Assembly (NCBI GenBank): GCA_020205615.1
Contig: CM035151.1
Location: 13,292,565-13,356,564 of the forward strand
Direction: 5' to 3'
Origin: Panax quinquefolius
Lineage: Eukaryota > Streptophyta > Magnoliopsida > Apiales > Araliaceae
DNA length: 64,000 bases
Positions within the stretch are counted from its first letter, which is position 1. Each line of letters starts with the position of its first letter. This document shows positions 45,591 to 55,461 of the stretch, one piece after another. Below the pieces are notes generated by a model. The model saw only the letters and a program-made list of their open reading frames with translations, was not told the origin of the DNA and searched no databases. The translations under genes were made by a program, and so were the position numbers.

Positions 45591-46594
45591 TGTAAGACCA
45601 AAATTTTTTAAATAAAAGGAATTTCCTTTATTTATTATTTTGTAATAGTAAGGGTGGATTTGATTAATGTGGATAGTTAAGGGTTAAATACGCAAATATT
45701 TCAAAATAAGCAGTGGTTATAAAATATTCATTTTCATTCGGGGAATATTCGTTTGGTCGTGGAATATTAAATGCTTGTGTGGGTATATTCGTTTGGTCGT
45801 GGAATATTAAACTATGTGGGGAATATTAAATGCGATGGTATGACCATGTGTGGGCCCCATAACGGAAAGCGATTGGATGAGGAAAGCGACAAAGTTTGGG
45901 TGGTTATAAATAATTGGCGTAGTTATTATCATAAATTAAGATCGTTGGAATACCCGGTGGTTAAAATACTGATGTCTGGCGTGGTTTGCAAGAGATGTAC
46001 ACGCGGTATTGCATGAGATTGTTGAATTATTGATCCTTACGTGAAGGCACTACTCAATAATTATTACGGTGAATTCTTATTCAATAGTTTATTTTATTGA
46101 TTCAATAATTCTTTGCGTTGGTATTTTATATTATTCTTTGTTTCAATAATTGTCTTCGCACATGATTTCCCATTATCGGATCAATAATTCATATTATTTG
46201 AATAATATTATTAGATAACATTATTGGCAATGTCTAGAAAGTTCATACAAGGAGAGGTTTGGTCACCTAATTTGCGCCGAAGAAGGAGAGATCCTTATTG
46301 GAAAGCCCCCTCTTTCCAGGAGCGGCTGGTTGTCATAATTGTGATTACGTAATATTATTTGTGAATAATTAATTATTGATTCATATGATAAAGAAATATT
46401 TATTTTATGTGGATATAAATGATGGATTTATTTATGTGGTTATAAATGAAGAAATTATGTTGAGGTGTTTTATCGGTATATATTGTCGTATTTCACACGA
46501 CATTTGTATTATTGAAGTCAGTAGTTTGCTTCTTGTACCATGTATTTGGCATTTCAGAATGGGTGTGGTGTATACCTATTTTGGGGGCGTCGCG
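45591..46594 (+). repeat. LTR 2 of the family-C array
   Basis: 1004 bp, preceded by the purine tract ggagggaggt. It ends gcgtcgcg in place of gcgtcaca, with the adjoining primer site damaged in the same way. Confidence 0.9.
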
Positions 46595-49327
46595 GTTGAT
46601 ATCGAGCTTAGGGATATGATCTCTGGCGGAGATCGGGAATAGAACTAGGAGGGAGAGGCGAGTAAATCCTTTGCTTTAGTGTGTCCTACCTAAGCTTATT
46701 TGTTAGTTGGTCGATTATATAGGGATATTATGTGATTGATTTCCTTAATTAACCCTTGTTTTTTATGAAGAATTGAGAATGTCATTGAGAATATTAATAG
46801 TGGTGTAAATGAGGCCCAGTGGAGATGCCTGTACTTAACAACGAGGAGAAGCGCAACAGTCAGTGGCAATATACCTCCATGAATAACACCACTGAGCGGA
46901 TGATGAACGAGGGATGTTTAGAAGTTTTTTGCAGTTCATGCAAAATCGAGACGAGGAGACTCGTGTTCAAAATACTGAGGAGGAGATGATAGCAATTCAC
47001 GGGTGGTCACACGCCCAAGCGATTCAAAGAGTTGGGACCACGAGTGCTCGGGAAAGCAGATCCGATCATGGCGAAACATAGGTCAAGCAAATTACCAAGA
47101 TATTCGATGTCTTGGGATGCACGGAGGAACAGAAGGTTCCATTCGCCACCTTTATGTTCCGTGGCGAGGCGGATTCTTGGTGGGAATGCGAAGCGCAGCG
47201 TATCCAAATTTGCACTTTTCAAAGATGTCATGGGAGAGCGTTTGAAGCAGATTCAATGACAAGTACTTCCGAAAGTATTCGTCGTATGAAGGAAGTGGAG
47301 TTTATTAGATTGGAAGCGAGAATAACATGGCGGTGTCAAAGACGAGGCGAAGTTTGCGGAGTTATCCGAGTTTGCACCTCATTTGGTGGAGAATGAGGAG
47401 CGATGATGGCGGATGTTTCGAGAGGTTTGAAACCGTAAGATACGTCAATATCTCATTCTCATAAATTTTCTCTCTATTCAGGATGTTGTAAATGAGGCTC
47501 AATTGTTAGGCGAGATAACGAAATACGTTCAACCGAGGGACCATAACGAGGATCATACCAAAGATAGCGATCATCGAATAACGATAACCGTGGAGAAAGA
47601 AGAATACGGATAAAGCGGTAACCACTCCGGTGGTAATCGTGGCCATGAAAATAGAAGAAGCGAATCGGGAGGAGATTTTAAAAGAGGAGATTTAACAACG
47701 ACCGTGTGAAGACGACGATCTGCAAAGAATTGGTTCTAAGGGAGGAGAACGACCACCGGTCGTATGTTATAAATGCGGGAAAGAGGGACATATCAGTCCA
47801 AACTGCCCACAACAGTTTAAGGTATGCTATAATTGTGGAAAAGAAGGACATATCGCTCGAGATTGTACGATATCGAAACCCGATCAAGTGAGGCGGTGAC
47901 TCAAAAGGATGTCAGAAAAGTCAAAGTCAGCGATTCTCGGAAGGCGTTTGTCGTGTGGGGTCAAAATCGAGGAACCCGAACGAAGTTAGCAGGTTAGTTA
48001 ATTATTAATTCTTGCGAAGTTTATACCTTACTAGAATCTCAGGTTCTACCCATTCTTTTATCTCTCTTGCTTGCGCTCAACGTTTGAACTTGACTACGGA
48101 GAAATTAGACTTTGACCTATTTATGGAGAATCCGTTAGGAGAAACTTTCATTACATCTGTTGTTTAGAAATCTTGTTTGATTCAAGTTGGCACCATTACC
48201 TTACCTGTTGACCTTATCTCTTTAAAGATACTTGCTTTTGGGGATTGATTGGTTAACTACTCATCATGCCAAAATTGATTGCTTTTGTAAGGTTGTTAGT
48301 TTTCATATTCCTAAGCAACCTGTTATTCGAACTCAAGCAGTCAAACCATTGTAGTCAAACATTTTCAATCAAGCCATGAAGTCATTCGTTTATTACGGAT
48401 GTCAAATTTTCTTAGTCCATGTTATGGATTTGAATAAAGACACGTCAAATTTGAATAATATTCCTGTTGTTATTGATTTTTCCGGCGTATTTCTGAAGAA
48501 TTTCTTGGCTTACTCCCAAAGCTTCGATATTAAATTTTGTATCGACTTTGAACCCAGACAAAACTCATTTCTAAAATCTTATATCGAATGGCTCTATTGA
48601 ACTTCGTGAGTTAAAAATTCAACTATAGAATTTGGTACCGAGCCTTTATCTTATGACTTCCTTTGTGGAATTCACCTAAAGCAGACTCTCTCTGTAGGGG
48701 ACGTCATATTCGATGCGATAGTAAAGCGATAGGGTGTCATTGTGACGTCTTTATCCAAGGTTGGGATATGAGTCGCGATTGAGAACAACCTAAAGTCAGA
48801 ATCGAAATGCGTAGTTTTTCAGGCTTAGTTGGTTATTATCGGAGATACGTTGAAGGATATTCTCGAATCGCTATTCTATTAACGTAGCTTAACTCGTAGA
48901 GAGATACAAAATTCGAATGGAGCAAGGAATGTGGGAAGAGCTTGAAGAACTCGAGAGGAGACTCATTTCAAAGACATGTTACGACCATGCCATCCTCGAA
49001 AAGCGAAGCGTGGTAGGTGACGTGTTGAGTAAAAGATCGATATACAAGAAATCTGAGTACGATATTGTCAAAGACTAATTTCAGTATAATATACAAATAA
49101 TAGAGATGGAGATGAAAACTCTAGGTACCCAGCGTCGGCCGATATCTGATGCACGTGATGATATCTGATATAATCGACTTTAATCGATAAAGTTAAAGTT
49201 ATTCAAGCCACACAATCGGGTGATGAATTTGAAGAAGGAGGTGCAAGAAGTTGTTATTTTACCTTTTAAAACACCAGTATCGTACGCCAATTTCGATTTC
49301 GGACGAAATTTCATAAGGAGGGGAGGT
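46595..49327 (+). pseudogene. Internal region 2 of the array: gag, two zinc knuckles, protease, RT tail
   Basis: Gag pieces run from about 46840 (MMNEGCLEVF, then IFDVLGC, EADSWWE around 47165 and FNDKYF-like) to two adjacent CCHC knuckles: [18 protein letters not shown] (47769-47822) and [14 protein letters not shown] (47825-47866). Protease remnants (47990-48320) and the end of RT (48790-48980) follow. Between them most of RT is missing, and RNase H and integrase are gone. Frame breaks are frequent. It resembles TR-GAG-type derivatives that depend on a helper. Confidence 0.85.
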
Positions 49328-50328
49328 TGTAAGACCAGAAATTTTTTTAAATAAAAAGGAATTTCCTTTATTTATTATTTTGTAATAAGTAAGGTGGATT
49401 TGATTAATGTGGATAGTTAAGGGTTAAATACGCAAATATTTCAAAATAAGCAAGTGGTTATAAAATATTCATTTTTGTGGGGAATATTCGTTTGGTCGTG
49501 GAATATTCAAATGCGTAAGGTATATTCGTTTGGTCGTGGAATATTCAGATCGTGGGGAATATTAAATGCGATGGCGCATGACCATGTGTGGGCCCCATGT
49601 GAAAGCGATTGGATGAGGAAAAAGCGACAAAGTTTGGGTGGTTATAAATAACGGCGTAGTTATTACCAGATTAAAATTTGTTGGAATACCGGTGGTTAAA
49701 ATAAAGAATCTGGCGTGGTTTGCGATAGCACGGTATTGCACTGTATTGTTGAATTATTGATCCTTACGTGAAAGGCCTTTACTCAATAATTATTACAGTG
49801 AATTCTTGTTCAATAGTTTATTTTATTGATTCAATAATTCTTTGCGTTGGTATTTTATATTATTCTTTGTTTCAATAATTGTCAACGCACTGTATTTCCC
49901 ATTATCGGATCAATAATTCATATTATTTGAATAATATTATTAGATAACATTATTGGCAATGTCTAGAAAGTTACATCTAAGGAGAGGTTTGGTCACCTAA
50001 TTGCTTGGCTACCAGTAAGGAGAGATCCTTATTCGAAAGCCCCTCTTTCCAGGAGCGGCTTTGGTTATCATAATTGTGATTACGTAATATTATTTGTGAA
50101 TAATTAATTATTGATTCATATGATAAAGAAATATTTATTTTATGTGGATATAAATGATGGATTTATTTATGTGGTTATAAATGAAGAAATTATGTTGAGG
50201 TGTTTTATCAGTATATATTGTCGTATTTCACACGACATTTGTATTATTGAAGTTGTAGTTTGCTTCTTGTACCATGTATTTGGCGACTCAGAATGGGTGT
50301 GGTGTATACCTATTTTGGGGGCGTCACA
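49328..50328 (+). repeat. LTR 3 of the family-C array
   Basis: 1001 bp, TGTAAGACC to GTCACA, the best preserved right end of the four. Confidence 0.92.
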
Positions 50329-53067
50329 GTTGGTATCAGAGCTTAGGGATATGATCTCTGGCGGAGATCGGGGAATAGAACTAGGAGGGAGAGCGAGTAA
50401 ATCCTTTTGCTAGTGTGTGTCTACTAAGCTTATTTGTTAGTTGGTCAAATATATAGGGATATTATGTGATTGATTTCCTTAATTAACCCCTTGTTTTATA
50501 TGACAAGAATTGAGAATGTCTAATCGAGAATATTAATAGTGGTGTAAATGAGACCGTGGAGATGCTGTATACTTAACAACGAGGAGAGAATCGTGCAACA
50601 GTGGCAATATACCTCCTGTGAATAACACCACCGCGGAGATGATGAACGAGGGATGTTTAGAAGTTTTTGCAGTTCATGCAAAATCGCACGAGGAGACTCG
50701 TGTTCAAAATCTGAGGAGGAGATGATAGCAATTCACGGGTGGTCACACAACAAGCAAGTTCAAAGAGTTGGGACCACGAGTGCTGGGGAAAGCCAGATCC
50801 GATCATGGCGAAACATAGGTCAAGCAAATTACCAAGATATTCGATGTCTTGGGATGCACGGAGGAACGAAGGTTCCATTCGCCACCTTTATGTTAAAGTG
50901 GCGAGGCGATTCATTGGTGGGGAATCGTAGGCGTACCCATCCGGTACCGCACTCAAAGTATGTCGTGGGAGACGCGTTTGAAGCAGTTCAATGACAAGTA
51001 CTTCCCCGAAAGTATTCGTCATATGAAGGAAGTGGAGTTTATTAGATTGGAGAGAGAATAACATGGCGGTGTCCCAAAGACGAGGCGAAGTTGCGGAGTT
51101 ATCCGTGTTTGCACCTCATTTGGTGGAGAATGAGGAACGTATGACGCGGATGTTTCGAGAGGTTTGAAACCCCTAAGATACGTCATTATCTCATTTCTCA
51201 TAAATTTTCTCTCTATTAGGATGTTTGTAAGAAAGGGCTCAATTGTTAGAAGCGAGATAACGAAATACGTTCAACCGGGGACCATAACCAGGATCATACC
51301 AAAGATAGCGATCATCGAATAACGATAACCGGTGGAGAAAGAAGAATACGGATAAAAGCGGTAACCACTACGGTGGTAATCGTGGCCATGAAAATAGAAG
51401 AAGCGAATCGGGAGGAGATTTTAAAAAGAGGAGATTTAACAACGACCATATGAAGGCAGCGATCACCGGCTGCAAAGAATTGGTTCTAAGGAGGAGAGAG
51501 CGACCACCCGGTCATATGTTATAAATGCGGAAAGAGGGACATATCGGTCAAACCTGTCCACAACAGTTTAAGGTATGCTATAATTGTGGAAAGGAAGGAC
51601 ATATATCGCCGAGATTAGACGATATCGAAACCCCGATCCGGTAGGCGGTGACTCAAAAGGATGTCCCGAGAAAAGTCAAAGTCAACGATTCACGGAAGGC
51701 GTTTGTCGTAAATGGCCGGTTAAAACACGAGGAACCCGAACGAAGTTAGCAGGTTAGTTAATTATTAATTTCTTGCGAAGTTTATACCTTACTAGATCTG
51801 GGTTCTACCCATTCTTTTATCTCTCTTTGCTTGCGCTCAACGTTTGAACTTGACTACGGAGAAATTAGACTTTGACCTATTTATGGAGAATCAGTTAGGA
51901 GAAACTTTCATTACATCGTTGTTTAGAAATCTTGTTTGATTCAAGTTGGCACCATTACCTTACCATTGACCTTATCTCTTTAAAGATACTTGCTTTTGGG
52001 GATTGATTGGTTAACTACTCATCACGCCAAAATTGATTGCTTTTGTAAGGTTGTTAGTTTTCATATTCCTAAGCAACCTGTTATTCGAACTCAAGCAGTC
52101 AAACCATTGTAGTCAAACATTTTCAATCAAGCCATGAAGTCATTCGTTTATTACGGATGTCAAATTTTCTTAGTCCATGTTATGGATTTGAATAAAGACA
52201 CGTCAAATTTGAATAATATTCTGTTGTTATTGATTTTTTCCGACGTATTTTCGAAGAATTTCTTGGCTTACTCCCAAAGCTTCGATATTAAATTTTGTAT
52301 CGACTTTGAACCCGATACAAAACTCATTTCTAAAATCTTATATCGAATGGCTCTATTGAACTTGAGAGTTAAAATTCAACTATAAATTTGGTACCGAGCC
52401 TTTATCTTATGACTTCCTTTGTGGAATTCACCTAAGCAGACTCTCTGTAGGGGACGTCATATTAGATGCGATAGTAAAGCGATAGGTGTCATTGTGACGT
52501 CTATCCAAGGTTGGGATATAGAGTCGATATTGAGAACAACCTAAGTCGAGAATCGAAATCGTAGTTTTAAAGCTTAGTTGGTTATTATCGGAGATACGTT
52601 GAAGGATATTCTCGAATCGCTATTCTATTAACGTAGCTAACTCGTAGAGATACAAAATTCGAATGGAGCAAGGAATGTGGGAAGAGCTTGAAGAACTCAA
52701 GAGAGACTCATTTCAAAGACATGTTCGACCATGCCATCTCGAAAAGCGAACGTGGTAGGCGACGTGTTGAGTAAAAGATCGTATCAAGACTGAGTACGAT
52801 ATTGTCAAAGACTAATTTCAGTATAATATACAAATAATAGAGATGGAGATGAAAACTCTACAGGTACTTACGTCGCGGCCGATATACTGATGCACGTGAT
52901 GATATACGAGTATAATCGACTTTAATCGATAAAGTTAAAGCTGTTCAAGCTACACACCGGAGCTGATGAATTTGAAGAAGGAGGTGCAAGAAGTTGTTAT
53001 TTTACCTTTTCGAAACACCAGGTACGTACGTCAATTTCGAGGACGAAATTTCATAAGGAGGGGAGGT
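50329..53067 (+). pseudogene. Internal region 3 of the array: gag, zinc knuckles, protease, RT tail
   Basis: Same order and size as internal region 2. Gag starts near 50590 (SNIE-type region, then IFDVLGCTEE-like at 50835). The knuckles are at 51520-51630 with one frame break, the protease at 51760-52080 and the RT tail at 52570-52720. Differences from region 2 are mostly one- to three-base changes at CAG/CTG/CCGG sites. Confidence 0.85.
50331..50348 (+). other. Intact primer-binding site, initiator-Met tRNA
   Basis: 'tggtatcagagcttaggg' two bases after LTR 3. TGGTATCAGAGC is the usual plant iMet-tRNA primer site; the equivalent sites at 27349 and 46595 are damaged at both CAG triplets. Confidence 0.88.
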
Positions 53068-54079
53068 TGTAAGACCCCGAAATTTTTTTTAAATAAAAAG
53101 GAATTTCCTTTATTTATTATTTTGTAATAGTAAGGGTGGATTTGATTAATGTGGATAGTTAAGGGTTAAATACGCAAATATTTCAAAATAAGCAAGTGGT
53201 TATAAAATATTCATTTTTGTCGGGGAATATTCGTTTGGTCGTGGAATATTAAATGATCGTCGGGGTATATTCGTTTTGGTCGTGGAATATTAAATCTTTG
53301 TGGGAATATTAAATGCGATGGCGTGAAAATGTATGGGCCCCATAACCGGAAAGCGATTGGATGAGGAAAAGCGACAAAGTTTGGGTGGTTATAAATAACT
53401 TGGCGTAGTTGTTACCGAATTAAGATTGTTGGAATACCGGTGGTTAAAATACGAATGTCTGGCGTGCACAAAGAAGAGCACGGTATTGCATGCATGATTA
53501 TTGAATTATTGATCCTTACGTGAAGAAGGCTTTACTCAATAATTATTCTGTGAATTCTTGTTCAATAGTTTATTTTATTGATTCAATAATTGCTGCGTTG
53601 GTATTTTATATTATTCTTTGTTTCAATAATTGTCAACGCATGCGATATTTCCCATTATCGGATCAATAATTCATATTATTTGAATAATATTATTAGATAA
53701 CATTATTGGCAATGTCTAGAAAGTTACATCTAAGGAGAGGTTTGGTCACCTAATTGCGGCTACCAAGTAAGAGAGATCCTTATTGGAAAGCCCCCCTTCC
53801 TCGAAGGAGCACCTGGTTGTCATAATTGTGATTCGTAATATTATTTGTGAATAATTAATTATTGATTCATATGATAAAGAAATATTTATTTTATGTGGAT
53901 ATAAATGATGGATTTATTTATGTGGTTATAAATGAAGAAATTATGTTGAGGTGTTTTATCAAGTATATATTGTAAGTATTTCACACGACATTTGTATTAT
54001 TGAAGTTGTAGTTTCTTCTTGTACCGTGTATTTGGCGACTCGGAATGGGTGTGGTGTATACCTATTTGGGGGCGTCACA
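53068..54079 (+). repeat. LTR 4 (terminal) of the family-C array
   Basis: 1012 bp, after purine tract 'aaggaggggaggt'. It ends GGCGTCACA and is followed by GGCC, the right copy of the target duplication. Confidence 0.92.
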
Positions 54080-54314
54080 GGCCTATATATGGCTCTTGGC
54101 GCCGTAAATGCGAATATTCCCCGACAAAGATGCGAATATTCCACGACCAAACGAATATTCCCAAACAACAATGAATATTTTATAACCACTTGCTTATTTT
54201 GAAATATTTGCGTATTTTACCCTAACTATCCACATTAATCAAATCAACCCTTACTATTTCAAAATAATAAATAGAGAAAATTAAATTTCATTAATAATAA
54301 GTTGGGGTCTTACA
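54080..54314 (-). repeat. Solo LTR, family B, reverse orientation, remaining left-hand part of the LTR
   Basis: Mirror of the first ~235 bp of the LTR at 55462; on the plus strand it ends ggggtcttaca. With 41305-43664 it makes a complete LTR split by the family-C array. Confidence 0.88.
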
Positions 54315-54319
54315 TATAT

Positions 54320-54424
54320 TCTGAAAGCTATGAGCTCTGCCAGAGTCGTGACAAGGAGAAGTTGATTACAGCTAACGTGGACCCAACTTTGCTCGACTCT
54401 TCAGATGGCGAGGATGATGCGTAA
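54320..54424 (+). pseudogene. Antisense ORF of the Tat element, 3' end
   Basis: Immediately after the solo LTR, in frame with the part that ended EIMKKY at 41304, the sequence reads SESYELCQSRDKEKLITANV then a stretch ending SSDGEDDA and TAA at 54422. The acidic C-terminus and shared frame show that the two pieces were one exon before the insertion. Confidence 0.8.
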
Positions 54425-54814
54425 GTGAATACTCTTGTCTTTCCTGGATTTTATTTAAGAATATTTGTGAAAATTTACGTTATTTTACTTTTTTAATTTA
54501 TAGGATTTGTGTAAAAATTTTCTAATTTTGTAGTCAAATTAAATATTAATGAAATGTGGTCTCATTCCTTATGACTTGGTAGCATTTACTTTTACGCCCA
54601 TACTCAATATTAATTCAATTTGGAAAAATGCACAAACTCTTTCATGGACTCAACTCGAATCGTTAATTAACAACTAAGACGTCATATAACAGATAAGATG
54701 AAGTTAGGGAATGAGGCATTAGAACTCAACACTTAGAAAAAATTTAGGTAATAAAGTAAAGGGATACTTTTTAGTTACTGAAGTGTGAGACAGATCTGCT
54801 TCATTGGGAATTTG
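54425..54814. other. Tat spacer between antisense ORF and tandem repeats
   Basis: AT-rich, no domain in any frame. It would contain the 3' UTR of the antisense ORF. Confidence 0.5.
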
Positions 54815-55385
54815 TTTACCTAGAAGGCCTAACAAAACCAAAAGATGACCTTTGCCTACCACGAAGGGCCTGACGAAGTCTAAAGAACGACAGTTGTCTA
54901 CCATGAAAGGGCCCGACAAGGTCTCGAAGGACAACGTCATTTACCACGAAGGGCTCGACAAAGGTCTAAATGTCGACAATTCGCCTACCGCGCAGGCTCG
55001 ACAACGTCTTAAGGATGACATTTGCTTACCACGAAGGGCGGCTCGAAAGGTCTCAAATGTCGACGATTGCCTACCACGCAGGGCCTGACAACGTCTTAAG
55101 GACAACGCTTGCCTACCATGAAGGGCCTGACAAGGTCTAAATGTCGATAATTGCCTACCACGCAGGGCCTGACAACGTCTTAAGGATGACACTTGCCTAC
55201 CACGAAGGGCCTGACAAGGTCTAAATGTCGACGATTGCCTACCACGCAAGGGTTGACAACGTGTTAAGGATGACACTTGTCTACCACGAAGGGCCTGGCA
55301 AGGTCTAAATGTCGACGATTGCCTACCACGCAGGGCCTGACAACGTCTTAAGGATGACATTTGCCTACCACGAAGGGCCTGATAA
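54815..55385. repeat. 42-bp tandem repeats in a two-part 84-bp higher-order unit
   Basis: Two alternating 42-bp variants. One contains 'ggtctaaatgtcgacgattg', the other 'acgtcttaaggatgacactt'; both then have 'cctaccacg(a/c)agggcctgac'. About 13 subunits are visible. Because 42 is a multiple of three, the minus strand (the sense strand of the Tat element) stays open for 139 codons as a 14-residue repeat with the core CQALRGRQ. Position downstream of pol fits the variable tandem repeats of Tat elements. Confidence 0.93.
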
Positions 55386-55461
55386 ACCCATAAGGTCCAC
55401 CTGCCATTAAGGCTACCATCGAATGGTCAGCGAGCCCCCCCGAACCTCCTTACACCACTGA

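Larger units (their letters stand above)
43665..54079 (+). mobile_element. Tandem array of a pol-deleted LTR element: LTR-int-LTR-int-LTR-int-LTR (family C)
   Basis: Four LTRs in the same direction start at 43665 (truncated), 45591, 49328 and 53068, enclosing three internal regions. The second and third internals are co-linear and almost equal in size (2733 and 2739 bp). The first is joined to its LTR by a deletion. The whole array sits in the reverse solo LTR with duplication GGGCC on the left and GGCC on the right. So the array entered as one insertion and grew by LTR-LTR unequal exchange, or transposed as a tandem. Each unit keeps gag and protease but lacks most of RT and all integrase, so it depended on help in trans. 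Confidence 0.9.

Noticed and set aside
46376..46642. ORFs MIHMIKKYLFYVDINDGFIY.. at 46376 and 50111
   Set aside because: Same LTR 3' segment in two array copies, running into the primer-binding site; LTR sequence, not a gene.
54815..55385. CRISPR-like array (regular direct repeats)
   Set aside because: There are no unique spacers: the sequence between conserved blocks is itself one of two recurring variants, and the context is a plant Tat retrotransposon.
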